64,000 nt of DNA, taken from assembly GCA_007693915.1 (NCBI GenBank), contig RECS01000105.1:31422-95421 (forward strand), in the 5' to 3' direction. The translations under genes and the position numbers were made by a program. This document shows positions 1 to 8,744 of this stretch, one piece after another; within the stretch, counting starts at the first letter, position 1; each line of letters opens with the position of its first letter. Below the pieces are notes generated by a model. It did no database searches and was not told where the DNA came from. It saw only the letters and a list, made by a program, of their open reading frames with translations. This DNA is from Saprospirales bacterium. Its GTDB lineage: Bacteria; Bacteroidota; Bacteroidia; Chitinophagales; Saprospiraceae.

Positions 1-330
1 ACGAGTGCTCAGGTAGTTGATCATGCGCGCCAATTGGGTCAATCCCTCTGGGAGATGATAAGAGTTGAGAAAGATCGCTTTTCAGATGGAAAGCATCAGG
101 AAATTGTTGACAATATAGGGTCAACGATTGGATTTATCCGTGATAATCGTGAGGCTATGAATATAAGTGATAGTCAATTAATGGAACTGGAAAAACACCA
201 AAACGAATTGGACTCATTGATTTTGAATCACTCAGAAGAAATACACGATGAAATACATATCTCAGATGAAGCCAAAGAAAAATTGAGACTTCTATTAGAT
301 AGGGTTGAGGGATTGATTGATCGGGATTGA
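1..330 (+). CDS. C-terminal part of an unrecognised protein (5' end outside window)
   Basis: The reading frame is open from base 1, so this is the 3' end of a longer gene. The TTG at 34 used by the ORF track is probably internal. The visible 109 residues are acidic and predicted helical, with many Glu, Asp, Lys and Leu and no signal peptide or membrane segment. I do not recognise the family. The stop codon (328-330) directly touches the stop of the convergent T9SS gene with no spacer, so the two transcripts must overlap or share a terminator. Coding potential is clear, function unknown. Confidence 0.6.
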   Translation, partial: TSAQVVDHARQLGQSLWEMIRVEKDRFSDGKHQEIVDNIGSTIGFIRDNREAMNISDSQLMELEKHQNELDSLILNHSEEIHDEIHISDEAKEKLRLLLDRVEGLIDRD

Positions 331-2445
331 TTATCTCAATAGCGTTACATCCCCTTTTAAAGTTCTTGTTCTACCATTGGGAAGAGTAATTTCAATTACA
401 TAGACATAGACATCAGCTGGAGCCTGACTGCCATTTTGTCGTCCATTCCATCCTTCCTCATTATTTTCATTGTCATAGACTTTTTGACCCCAGCGGTTAA
501 ATATCTTAAAATCGGTAATGAACGATCCATCAAATTCGTCTGCATTTACTACTACCGGTCTGAAAAGTTGATTTATACCTGTCTGTCCTCCAGGGGAGAA
601 AACATTAGGCACTTCAAATATAGGCTCAACTCCGTCTATAGTTACCTCCAAAATCCTAAGACAACCATTAGCATCGAGAAATTCTACTCTGATAAAATTA
701 TTTTCTCTTTCTTCTATGATTTCGATCATTACAGTCCTAGTTCCGGTTTCTACGAGATCACCATTGTAAAACCAGTTGATTTCGTCAACATCAATTGACG
801 GACTTACATTTAAAGTAAATGTTCCCTCAGTCCCAATAGGAATCTCCTCTCCGGGTGAAACATCCAATTCCATAACATCAGGCATAGGGAATACTCCTAT
901 AGTCGCCACACCTATAGATTCGCAGTTGTCCTCATCAAAAGCTCTCAACTCAAACTGAGTATCGGTATTTACAATAGCTATAGGTTCAAAACAATCGTCA
1001 CAGCTTAATTGGTCAGTATTGGAAACCCATTGTGGATTGGAAAAACCTTCAGAATTAACAATAATTTGTATTGGCTCACCGGGGCAAGCAATTAAGGGAT
1101 CTATAGGTATTGGAGGGAAAAAGATATTTACAGTGACACTTACTGAAACCGGGCAACATTCCTCTTTAGTGGCATTGAGGGTATAGGTTGTTGACTCTGC
1201 TGTAGTAACTATTGGATTGGGACAATCTGTACAACTAAGACCTTGTGTAGGTGACCACTCCAAATCGGTTAAATCAGTATCATCTATAATGATCTGTACA
1301 GGTTCATTGGCACAAACTGTGGTATCACTGAAATTAACTGGTATTTCGGGATCAACAACTTCTATCCAGATGCTGTCCATTGACTGACATGCGTTATTGG
1401 TATTGGTGCGGATATAGTATTGAGTTGTAAGGGCTATAACTGAAATATTCTGGAATGTTACACTATCTTGAATAGACCCATCTTCAGGCCTCCAGTTATA
1501 GGTTATGTCCGGAAATCTCTCAGGATTAGCGATGTTACTAAAAATAGTAAAAAAGTCTCCTACACAATATTTTTCACAGGGATCACGGGGTCCAGGTACG
1601 ACAGAATAATCAAATTCCGGTAAAGAATCAAGTCTGATAATAACGGTATCAGCATGCATACAACCATCAGGAGTTTCGATATTTACAATATACCTTGTCG
1701 AAAAGTCCACTGTAGCCAATGGGCTTTGTTCTGTATTTGAACTCAAACTACCGTCATTGGGAAACCATTGAACCTCTGATCCGGGAGGATCAACAGTTGT
1801 ATTCAGACTGATCTGTGGTGAGTCATCGCAGACAAATGCTGTAGGGGGCAATTGGATGTTAACATTATTGGGTAATACATTTACAATTACCGAATCGGTA
1901 AAAGTGCAATAACCATTTTCACTAGAAATATTGAGTATCAAAACTGTAGTATCTTTAGGAGTTGCCAAAGCATTTGCAATGTTCGGATCGCTCACATTTG
2001 TATCGGGGATCCATTCGAAAGTCATTGACTCCAAGCCTTCGGTTGTGGTTAATTGAAAATGATCATGTCGACAGACTGTAGTGTCCCTTGTAGTAAACTC
2101 TGGGATTTCAAATTCGTCCACTTCTACAGTTATAGTAGCCGTGATTTCTTCGCTGTTTAAAAAAAATACAACTGCTACTTCCTGACTGCCTGCCTCATTA
2201 AAGACTATGGAAAAGGTCTGCATGTTTTCAGATGAAGCGATGGCATTGCCGTCTAAAGTCCAAATGGTAGAATCTGGTGTCTGATTTGAAACATACGTAA
2301 ACTCAATTGCCTCGTTCTGGCAAATAAAAGGATCTATGTCTGTTAAAACTTCCAATTCAATATCTTGAGCGAAAGCAATCAGTGGTAAGCAAAATAAAAT
2401 CAAGACGAAAAAAAACAAAAATCCCTTTATGTTAATATTGATCAT
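331..2445 (-). CDS. Secreted PKD-like repeat protein with type IX secretion (gliding motility-associated) C-terminal domain
   Basis: A 704-residue exported protein. The N-terminus is a signal peptide with a long hydrophobic run ending in AFAQ. The middle is a chain of Ig/PKD-like beta domains, with repeated 'VCxxDxPQI'-like openings, D-T-T-V-C starts and paired cysteines such as CTDCPNP and CDDCFEP. The last ~90 residues (FSPGGQ...FKIFNRWGQKVYDN...GW.G) match the gliding motility-associated C-terminal domain (CHU_C/TIGR04131), a type B sorting signal of the type IX secretion system. It is therefore expected at the cell surface or released, probably as an adhesin or structural protein. No catalytic motif is visible. 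Confidence 0.88.
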   Translation of the reverse strand: MININIKGFLFFFVLILFCLPLIAFAQDIELEVLTDIDPFICQNEAIEFTYVSNQTPDSTIWTLDGNAIASSENMQTFSIVFNEAGSQEVAVVFFLNSEEITATITVEVDEFEIPEFTTRDTTVCRHDHFQLTTTEGLESMTFEWIPDTNVSDPNIANALATPKDTTVLILNISSENGYCTFTDSVIVNVLPNNVNIQLPPTAFVCDDSPQISLNTTVDPPGSEVQWFPNDGSLSSNTEQSPLATVDFSTRYIVNIETPDGCMHADTVIIRLDSLPEFDYSVVPGPRDPCEKYCVGDFFTIFSNIANPERFPDITYNWRPEDGSIQDSVTFQNISVIALTTQYYIRTNTNNACQSMDSIWIEVVDPEIPVNFSDTTVCANEPVQIIIDDTDLTDLEWSPTQGLSCTDCPNPIVTTAESTTYTLNATKEECCPVSVSVTVNIFFPPIPIDPLIACPGEPIQIIVNSEGFSNPQWVSNTDQLSCDDCFEPIAIVNTDTQFELRAFDEDNCESIGVATIGVFPMPDVMELDVSPGEEIPIGTEGTFTLNVSPSIDVDEINWFYNGDLVETGTRTVMIEIIEERENNFIRVEFLDANGCLRILEVTIDGVEPIFEVPNVFSPGGQTGINQLFRPVVVNADEFDGSFITDFKIFNRWGQKVYDNENNEEGWNGRQNGSQAPADVYVYVIEITLPNGRTRTLKGDVTLLR

Positions 2446-2593
2446 GTGTTTTATACTTTGTGTTAATTACCCCAAAATTACGATCATTTTTTATATAATA
2501 TTACAGAGTAACCTTTTTTTTACATTTTTAAAGTAATTGAAGCTAATTATATACTTTGGTAATAGGTGAGGAGGGACACTGATTTATTTTTTA

Positions 2594-2601
2594 TATATTT
2601 G
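2594..2601 (+). promoter_or_regulatory. Bacteroidota -7 element of the M28 peptidase gene
   Basis: TATATTTG fits the TAnnTTTG -7 consensus of Bacteroidota sigma-70 promoters. It lies 18 bases before the ATG at 2620 and downstream of the GTG at 2566 used in the ORF track, so it also decides the start. No well-spaced -33 TTG is evident. Confidence 0.55.
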
Positions 2602-2619
2602 CAAAAAAAATCAACTGAT

Positions 2620-4284
2620 ATGAAAAAGCTATATTTATTAATAATGGGTCTGATTCCTTTCTTGCTGTTATACTCCTGTGGAGAAACAACTGAAAAAACA
2701 GACATCGAATTACTTACATTTGATTTGAATATTGACAATCTTGAGAGACACATTGAAACATTGGCCTCTGATGAATTTATGGGAAGGATGCCTATGACTG
2801 TCGGGGAGGATCTAACATTGGCTTATCTAGAGAATGAACTTTCACAAATGGGTATTCAGCCCGGTAATCATGGTAGTTTTTTTCAGGAGGTTGGTTTGGT
2901 AACTGTTACCTCTAAAACTGATGAAAACTTAGTAATAACTGGTGGTGATGAGAATATCATTTTGAATAACGGCAGTGATTTTGTAATTTACTCTCAGTTA
3001 CTACAGGATGAGATAGTTGTTGAAGATGCAGAATTAGTCTTTTGTGGTTTTGGAGTGGTTGCTCCTGAATACGACTGGAATGATTACGAAGGTATTGATA
3101 TGGAGGGCAAGATAGCAGTTGTACTCGTAAATGACCCGGGCTTTTATATGGATGAAGACAGTGATCTATTTACCGGAAATGCTATGACTTATTATGGCAG
3201 GTGGACTTATAAATATGAAGAAGCTGCAAGACAAGGTGCTGCCGGAGTTATTATCGTACATAATGACGCCCCCGCAGGTTATGGTTGGAATGTTGTCGAA
3301 ACTTCATGGTCTGGAGCAAAAATGCAATTGGATCTTCCTGAAGGTGCTGTAGAAAGATCTCCGCTTCAAGGTTGGATTACTTATCCGGTAGCTCAACAAC
3401 TAATGAATGCTGCAGGTCTAGATAAGGAGGAAATGCTTCAAGCTGCACTTTCACCGAACTTTGAACCGGTACCACTGGGTTTAAAGACTTCTGCAAAAAT
3501 GAATAATACTTTCGAGGGGGGTGTATCGCAAAATGTGATAGCAATTATCGAAGGATCAGAAAGACCTGAAGAATATATTGTTTACAGCACGCACTGGGAT
3601 CACCTGGGCGTTAGAGCTCCTATTGATGGTGATAGCATTTATAATGGTGCTGTTGATAATGCTACCGGAGTAGCTATTTTACTTGAAATTGCTAGAATAG
3701 TGCAAGCTATGGAAGATAAACCCAAAAGATCTCTTGTATTTCTTTGGGTAACTGCTGAAGAACAAGGATTATTGGGCTCATCTTATTATGCTAATAATCC
3801 CATATATCCAACCAATCAAACTGTTGCGAACTTGAATGTAGATGGAATTTTCCCTTTTGGTCCTACCAATGACTTGATTGTAGTGGGTTATAATCAAAAT
3901 GAGCTGGTTGATTGGGCTAAAGACATTGCTGAAACTCAAGGCAGATATGTTGTTCCCGATCAAGAACCTGAAAAGGGATTCTTTTATCGCTCTGATCAAT
4001 TTAGTTTTGCGAAAGTTGGTGTGCCTGCTTTTTATGCAGGGGGCGGGACTGATCTCGTTGATGGTGGAAGAGAAGTGGGTGAACCCTTAAGAGCAGAGTA
4101 TTTGCGCAAATACTATCATCAGCCCGGGGATGTTTATAATCCTGAAACATGGGACTTGAGAGCGATTGCTCAGGATGGTGAATTCTTCTTACGTTTTGGT
4201 ATAGACATAGCAAATAGTGACAGATGGCCTGAGTGGAATGAAATTTCTGAATTCAGAGCCATTAGAGCTGCTGACAGAAATTAA
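2620..4284 (+). CDS. Lipoprotein M28-family zinc aminopeptidase with PA domain
   Basis: Start taken at the ATG at 2620, because it opens a lipoprotein signal (MKKLYLL...LLLYSCG, Cys about residue 18) and follows a -7 element. The ORF-track GTG adds 18 residues upstream of that promoter. The protein has 554 residues. An early PA-like domain (FCGFGVVAPEYDWNDYEG) is inserted before and within the peptidase fold. The M28 zinc ligands are all present: His in THWDHLG (about 324), Asp in GAVDNATG (about 345), the Glu pair in TAEEQG (about 379), Asp in NVDG, and His in YYHQPGD (about 499). It should be an outer-membrane-anchored aminopeptidase feeding amino-acid catabolism. A strong hairpin terminator follows. 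Confidence 0.9.
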   Translation: MKKLYLLIMGLIPFLLLYSCGETTEKTDIELLTFDLNIDNLERHIETLASDEFMGRMPMTVGEDLTLAYLENELSQMGIQPGNHGSFFQEVGLVTVTSKTDENLVITGGDENIILNNGSDFVIYSQLLQDEIVVEDAELVFCGFGVVAPEYDWNDYEGIDMEGKIAVVLVNDPGFYMDEDSDLFTGNAMTYYGRWTYKYEEAARQGAAGVIIVHNDAPAGYGWNVVETSWSGAKMQLDLPEGAVERSPLQGWITYPVAQQLMNAAGLDKEEMLQAALSPNFEPVPLGLKTSAKMNNTFEGGVSQNVIAIIEGSERPEEYIVYSTHWDHLGVRAPIDGDSIYNGAVDNATGVAILLEIARIVQAMEDKPKRSLVFLWVTAEEQGLLGSSYYANNPIYPTNQTVANLNVDGIFPFGPTNDLIVVGYNQNELVDWAKDIAETQGRYVVPDQEPEKGFFYRSDQFSFAKVGVPAFYAGGGTDLVDGGREVGEPLRAEYLRKYYHQPGDVYNPETWDLRAIAQDGEFFLRFGIDIANSDRWPEWNEISEFRAIRAADRN

Positions 4285-4345
4285 ACCTTCTATTTTGAAT
4301 AAGAAAAATATTTTGATTAGTTAATTTTTAAGAACATCATATATA

Positions 4346-4383
4346 CAGGTCGGCAACTGATTTTCAGCCGACCTGTTTTTTTC
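4346..4383 (+). terminator. Rho-independent terminator after the M28 peptidase gene
   Basis: CAGGTCGGC and GCCGACCTG form a perfect 9-bp stem with a 12-base spacer, followed by a long T run. It lies about 60 bases after the peptidase stop. Confidence 0.85.
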
Positions 4384-4445
4384 TCTACAATTTACTTTCA
4401 ATGAAATTGATGAAGTGATCGATTAATTACTATAAAAAGGTAAGA

Positions 4446-4889
4446 ATGGAAAAGGATAACTTTTATAAAGCAGCATTAGAAGAGGCAAAAAATGGAATGA
4501 GAAACGGAGGAATTCCGATTGGTTCAGTGCTTGTTTATAAAGGAAAGATTATTGGACGGGGACACAATCAGCGTATCCAAAAAGGAAGTCCAATACTTCA
4601 TGGGGAAATGGATGCTCTCGAAAATGCTGGCAGACAAAATGCAGCCGTCTATCGCAATTCGGTCTTATATACCACACTTTCTCCTTGCTCCATGTGTACC
4701 GGTGCAATTTTACTATATGAAATTCCCAAAGTCGTAATCGGTGAAAACCAAAATTTTATGGGAGCGGAGGGTTTATTAAGAAAAAACGGGGTAGAAGTAG
4801 TTGTCCTGAATGACGAAGAGACCATTGAAATGATGGGCAGGTTTATCGATTCATTTCCTGAAGTGTGGAATGAGGATATCGGGGTGTAG
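4446..4889 (+). CDS. Nucleoside/cytosine deaminase, resembling fungal cytosine deaminase
   Basis: A 147-residue zinc deaminase of the CDA fold. Zinc ligands are His52 (HGE, with catalytic Glu54), Cys81 and Cys84 (PCSMC). Beyond these, long stretches read like yeast cytosine deaminase Fcy1 as I remember it: GRGHNQR, QKGSPILHGE, LYTTLSPC, CTGAI, the VVIGEN segment, and above all the C-terminus FPEVWNEDIG, equivalent to the yeast tail that closes over cytosine. It is therefore more likely to act on free cytosine (to uracil, pyrimidine salvage) than on tRNA adenosine (TadA) or guanine. Length matches the fungal enzyme. It stands alone between a terminator and a convergent gene. Confidence 0.82.
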   Translation: MEKDNFYKAALEEAKNGMRNGGIPIGSVLVYKGKIIGRGHNQRIQKGSPILHGEMDALENAGRQNAAVYRNSVLYTTLSPCSMCTGAILLYEIPKVVIGENQNFMGAEGLLRKNGVEVVVLNDEETIEMMGRFIDSFPEVWNEDIGV

Positions 4890-4945
4890 AAATTTTGTTA
4901 TTTTAAACTGTTTTGAAGTAGTTTAAGAAGGAACTTGCGCCACTT

Positions 4946-6175
4946 CTAAATTATATTTTTCTTCTTAAAACACGCTATAAAAAATCCATCAAAACCGGTT
5001 TTTGAAGGTCTGAAATTAACACATTCTATTAACTTAAATTCTCGTCCACGGTCAGATTCTAGAAATGCATTTACCTGATTTTCATTTTCTGAGGGGAGAA
5101 TACTGCAACTTGCGTAAGTCATGATTCCCCCAGGTTTTAACATCTGAGAATAAAAGTTAAGAATATATGCTTGGTTTTTTTTTATTTCATCCAAATCCTC
5201 TGGCTGAAGTGACCATTTGATATCTGGATTGCGGCGTAAAACTCCGAGTCCCGAACAGGGTACATCCAACAATAAGCGATCTGCGGACTTGTTAAGTCTT
5301 TTTATTGTCTTTGTTCCCTGGATAAACCTTGTTTCTATTATGTTGGATCCTGCTCTTTTGGCTCTCTTCTTAATTCCGGCAAGCTTCCATTCAGCATTAT
5401 CCATAGACAGAACTTTTCCCTTATTCTTCATCAGGCAAGCGAGGTGCAAACTTTTTCCACCCATGCCTGCACAGGCATCTATTACTCGCATTCCCGGTTT
5501 TGGATCTAGGTATTCAGCTACCTTTTGTGAGGATGGATCCTGTACCTCAAATAGGCCTTGCTGAAAGCTTTTCGTTTTAAAAATATTTTGTTTTTGATCG
5601 ACAAGCAGCGCTGTTTTATAGCCATCAATTAGGGTGGTAGTGATACCTTCTTCAAGCAATCTCTTTTTGAGAGTCTTGATATCTGTTTTTAGGGTATTAC
5701 ATCTGAGTGCCATTGCAGCCTGAGTATTCATGGCGTCTATCTCTTTTGCCCAATCTTCGCCTAATTCTAGATAACCAAGTTCATCTAACCATTCTGGGAT
5801 GGACAGATAATCAGAACGCTTAAGTTCAGCGGATTTTAATTCGGGTGTTTCTTTTTCAACACTTTCTAAAGGTTCGCTTTTTATCCTCATTCCATTGAGC
5901 TCAAAAAAAGCTTCAATTATTTTTCTGTTAATGGGTCTTCCTGAATGCGCAACCAATAGAGCTCTCCATCGAATGATGTCATAGGTGATGTCAGCAAACC
6001 ATCCCTTTAGCCCCTCACCCCAGTTTTTATGCACTGCAAAAACCTTTCCTATGGCTTTGTCTGCGTGTGTTTTCCTTTGAAAAACCATAAATAAAGCTCC
6101 TTCAAGAGATTCGAGAAATTCATCTCCAAAACTGAGGTTTAGGTATTTGTTTATTGGGAAGGGATTCTTTTTCAT
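4946..6175 (-). CDS. RsmB/NOP2-family rRNA cytosine-5 methyltransferase
   Basis: 409 residues. The C-terminal half is a class I SAM methyltransferase: SAM loop DACAGMGGKS (233-242), motif IV PCSG with Cys307, and motif VI ASCS with catalytic Cys357, the two cysteines that define RNA m5C methyltransferases. The N-terminal ~200 residues form the helical/RNA-binding part and are not a clear NusB domain. It probably methylates 16S rRNA, but the exact target (C967 as in RsmB, or another) cannot be read from sequence. The gene follows the DUF58 gene on the same strand, separated by a hairpin terminator, so it is probably transcribed on its own. Confidence 0.87.
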   Translation of the reverse strand: MKKNPFPINKYLNLSFGDEFLESLEGALFMVFQRKTHADKAIGKVFAVHKNWGEGLKGWFADITYDIIRWRALLVAHSGRPINRKIIEAFFELNGMRIKSEPLESVEKETPELKSAELKRSDYLSIPEWLDELGYLELGEDWAKEIDAMNTQAAMALRCNTLKTDIKTLKKRLLEEGITTTLIDGYKTALLVDQKQNIFKTKSFQQGLFEVQDPSSQKVAEYLDPKPGMRVIDACAGMGGKSLHLACLMKNKGKVLSMDNAEWKLAGIKKRAKRAGSNIIETRFIQGTKTIKRLNKSADRLLLDVPCSGLGVLRRNPDIKWSLQPEDLDEIKKNQAYILNFYSQMLKPGGIMTYASCSILPSENENQVNAFLESDRGREFKLIECVNFRPSKTGFDGFFIACFKKKNII

Positions 6176-6193
6176 TTATTGGCGTTGATTTAT

Positions 6194-6213
6194 AAAAGAG
6201 TCCACGAGGACTC
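6194..6213 (-). terminator. Terminator of the DUF58 gene
   Basis: On the minus strand GAGTCC-TCGT-GGACTC is followed by TTTTAT, a compact hairpin with T tract just after the DUF58 stop. Confidence 0.65.
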
Positions 6214-6238
6214 AAAGATCAAAAAAGAAGTCAACAAT

Positions 6239-7168
6239 TTAAATTCTCATTTTTGACCTTCTGCCGAGGTAAGATCTAAGTATTTCAGTATATCCTTTTT
6301 TTATATCTGCCTCAACCATATCCATTCTATACTGTAAGCATTTAGTTTTTAACTGTTTGCGGTAGGAATCAACTTTATGCAAATACTCTTCTCTTACCTC
6401 TGAGGGTTGCACCTTAACTTGTTCGCCACTCTCAAGATCGATAAAAATATGTGGTCTTTCGCTAAAGTTAAAGTCAAATTCAGTCTGATGGTCAATTACG
6501 TGCATGAGGATTACCTCGTGTTTGTTGTGCTTTAGATGCTGAAGAGCAGAAAACAACTCATCCTTATTGTCATTCCGATCAAACATATCTGAAAACAAAA
6601 TCACCAATGATCGCTTATGGATGGTTTCTGCAATCTGATGGAGACATTGAGCAGCATTTGTTGAGACATTTTCGGCAGGAGTTTGTATGCGTTCTTCCAG
6701 TTTGGATAAAAGCAGTTTATAATGGGTCAGACTGGATTTGGGCTTATAATGGGTAATGATCTCAGTATCAAAAAGCGTCAAACCAAAAGCATCCCGCTGT
6801 CTTTTGAGTAGGTTCATCAATGAAGCTGCACCTAAGGCAGAAAACTCAAATTTGGAAAGCTGGAGATTTTTACCTGCTTTAACTTTAGGATAATGCATAG
6901 AAGAGGAGTTATCGATAACTATTTGACATCTAAGATTGGTCTCCTCCTCGTATTTTTTTAGAAAAAGCTTATCAGTCCTTGCATATACTTTCCAGTCGAT
7001 ATCTTTGGTACTGCTGCCGGGATTATATAGTCGATGTTCAGCAAATTCCACAGAAAAACCATGAAATGGACTTTTGTGTAAACCTATTATAAAACCTTCT
7101 ACAACTTCCTTAGCAAGTAAATCAAGATTGCTGATTTCTCTTACTTCAAACTTGTCAAAATAACTCAT
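6239..7168 (-). CDS. DUF58 protein with von Willebrand A-like domain
   Basis: 309 residues, cytosolic, no membrane segment. The DUF58 signature is clear: STKDIDWKVYART followed by KKYEEE, then a MIDAS-like DNSSSM (86-91) at the start of a vWA-type fold. Family members usually sit beside a MoxR AAA+ ATPase and work with it as a chaperone or complex-assembly pair, often next to BatA-like vWA membrane proteins. None of these partners is in this window, so the gene is separated from the usual cluster. Upstream is the thioredoxin terminator, downstream its own terminator, which makes it monocistronic. Confidence 0.87.
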   Translation of the reverse strand: MSYFDKFEVREISNLDLLAKEVVEGFIIGLHKSPFHGFSVEFAEHRLYNPGSSTKDIDWKVYARTDKLFLKKYEEETNLRCQIVIDNSSSMHYPKVKAGKNLQLSKFEFSALGAASLMNLLKRQRDAFGLTLFDTEIITHYKPKSSLTHYKLLLSKLEERIQTPAENVSTNAAQCLHQIAETIHKRSLVILFSDMFDRNDNKDELFSALQHLKHNKHEVILMHVIDHQTEFDFNFSERPHIFIDLESGEQVKVQPSEVREEYLHKVDSYRKQLKTKCLQYRMDMVEADIKKGYTEILRSYLGRRSKMRI

Positions 7169-7194
7169 CTACTAAATTGTGGTGATTGGTCAAT

Positions 7195-7236
7195 AAAAAG
7201 AACCCTTACATTAAAACAAGGCAAGGGTTCTTTTTA
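7195..7236 (-). terminator. Terminator after trxA (bidirectional form)
   Basis: AAAAAGAACCCTT pairs with AAGGGTTCTTTTT across a spacer of about 16 bases. It has A/T tracts on both sides and lies just downstream of the thioredoxin gene on the minus strand. Confidence 0.75.
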
Positions 7237-7253
7237 TTGGATCTGATGCCGGA

Positions 7254-7571
7254 TTATTTATTGGCTTCAATTTTTTCCTTTAAAGCTTGTTTAGAGATAA
7301 CACCTACGTGCTTGTCAACTACTTCACCATTTTTGATAAATAGAATAGTTGGTATGGATCTAATTGAGTATTTACTTGCTACCTGAGGATTATTGTCTAC
7401 ATCCACTTTGCCAATAACAACCTCTCCATTGTATTCGCTTGCGGCTTCATCAATAATTGGAGCGATCATTTTACAAGGACCACACCATACTGCCCAAAAA
7501 TCAGCAACAACTAATGCGTCAGTTTCAAGTGCTGCTGATTGAAAATTATCATCTGTGAATTCAAATGCCAT
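7254..7571 (-). CDS. trxA: Thioredoxin
   Basis: 105 residues, the usual length of a cytosolic thioredoxin. The active site AVWCGPCK places the redox pair at Cys30 and Cys33. The cis-proline loop is in SIRSIPTIL, and the C-terminal GVISKQAL helix is normal. There is no signal peptide. It reduces protein disulfides such as those of ribonucleotide reductase and peroxiredoxins, in partnership with a thioredoxin reductase outside the window. A TAAATTTG -7 element lies about 30 bases upstream and a strong hairpin ends the transcript. Confidence 0.95.
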   Translation of the reverse strand: MAFEFTDDNFQSAALETDALVVADFWAVWCGPCKMIAPIIDEAASEYNGEVVIGKVDVDNNPQVASKYSIRSIPTILFIKNGEVVDKHVGVISKQALKEKIEANK

Positions 7572-7602
7572 GTTTTTAATTTTAATTTGAAAAAATAATA
7601 TA

Positions 7603-7610
7603 CAAATTTA
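7603..7610 (-). promoter_or_regulatory. -7 element of trxA
   Basis: Minus-strand TAAATTTG matches TAnnTTTG, 31 bases from the trxA ATG. No clear -33. Confidence 0.45.
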
Positions 7611-7646
7611 ATACAATTTTTCCTTAGAATTGTTCTTTTTTAAATT

Positions 7647-8744
7647 ATGCCGAATAGGAAATTCATCAAATGGTTTTTTATGTCAGCCCTTCTTGGAGGT
7701 TGGCTTTTTTATTTTTTCCCATTTTTTACTGATTCAATTTATGGCGCATGGATTTTTCCATCTATCAGATTATTCTTCAATACCCTGTCCTTTGTATCGC
7801 CCCTCCCCCTTATTTATTTTTTTATTCTTTGGTGCGTCGCTTTACTAGGTAGCTATATTAAAAATAAGTCCTTTTTTATGCATTCCTCTGTTAGTAAAAA
7901 TATTTTGAAAGTGGGTTCCGATTTATTATATTTTATATTATTTATCGTTGCTACATTTTATTGGGCGTGGGGAATGAACTACTTCAGAACATCTGAAGCA
8001 GCTCGGTTTCAATTAGAAGTTGGAGCAATAGAACAGTATCGTTTGAAAGAATGGATATTGAGTTGGACTGAAAAAGTCAACAATAGTAGATTTCTTTTGC
8101 ATTTTGATGATGACGATGAAATTAGGAATTATCTTACACAAATTGATTTAAACTCTGATTTAGAGAAAAGCTTTTATGAACTGAAAAACTTCCATGATTT
8201 AACTTCATTTCGTCATATACCAGTTATGTTGTGGCGCCCCAAAGGACTTTGGCTTAGAAATTCCACCGCGGGGTTTTATTTTCCATTTACCGGTGAGGCT
8301 ACCCTTGATAGTGGTTTGCACCCCTATCAGATTCCATTTACTACAGCTCATGAAATGGCGCATGCTGTTGGCTTTACAGATGAAGGCATTTGCAACTTGC
8401 TCGCACTTCTCGTTTGTATGTCTGCTGAGGATGAATTCATAAAGTATTCAGGTAAATTAGCACTTTGGAGGTATTTAGCACGGGAGGTCAGAAGATTAGA
8501 TCCAGAATTTTATACCACCATTTTTGAAGAAAAATTATCTGATAAAGTAAAAAACGATTTAAGGGCCATCCACCGAAATAGTCAAAAATACCCGGACTGG
8601 TTTCCCGGCCTGCAGAGAAGGGTTTATGACACCTATTTAAGGGCTCATGGCGTGAGAGAAGGAATTGCTAGCTATAATGAGGTTTTAATGTTGGCTGAGT
8701 CCTACTTTTATTTATTCAGAGAGCGTGAGAATGATGTCGATTAA
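7647..8744 (+). CDS. DUF3810 family membrane protein with HExxH motif
   Basis: 365 residues. Three hydrophobic segments occupy the first ~110 residues (about 8-30, 45-70, 90-110), followed by a soluble domain. The soluble part contains TTAHEMAHAVGFTDE (HEMAH at 235-239), the zinc-metallopeptidase HExxH signature with a downstream Glu. This arrangement is the DUF3810 family common in Bacteroidota. Substrate and role are not established. I infer a membrane-tethered metalloprotease. Its last 33 bases overlap the convergent nucleosidase-like gene. Confidence 0.8.
   Translation: MPNRKFIKWFFMSALLGGWLFYFFPFFTDSIYGAWIFPSIRLFFNTLSFVSPLPLIYFFILWCVALLGSYIKNKSFFMHSSVSKNILKVGSDLLYFILFIVATFYWAWGMNYFRTSEAARFQLEVGAIEQYRLKEWILSWTEKVNNSRFLLHFDDDDEIRNYLTQIDLNSDLEKSFYELKNFHDLTSFRHIPVMLWRPKGLWLRNSTAGFYFPFTGEATLDSGLHPYQIPFTTAHEMAHAVGFTDEGICNLLALLVCMSAEDEFIKYSGKLALWRYLAREVRRLDPEFYTTIFEEKLSDKVKNDLRAIHRNSQKYPDWFPGLQRRVYDTYLRAHGVREGIASYNEVLMLAESYFYLFRERENDVD

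Noticed and set aside
436-798. 120-residue plus-strand ORF inside the T9SS protein gene
   Set aside because: It lies wholly inside the large secreted-protein gene. No support of its own.
5217-5564. 115-residue plus-strand ORF inside the RsmB-type methyltransferase gene
   Set aside because: It lies wholly inside the methyltransferase gene, whose catalytic motifs are intact. The shadow has no recognisable features.
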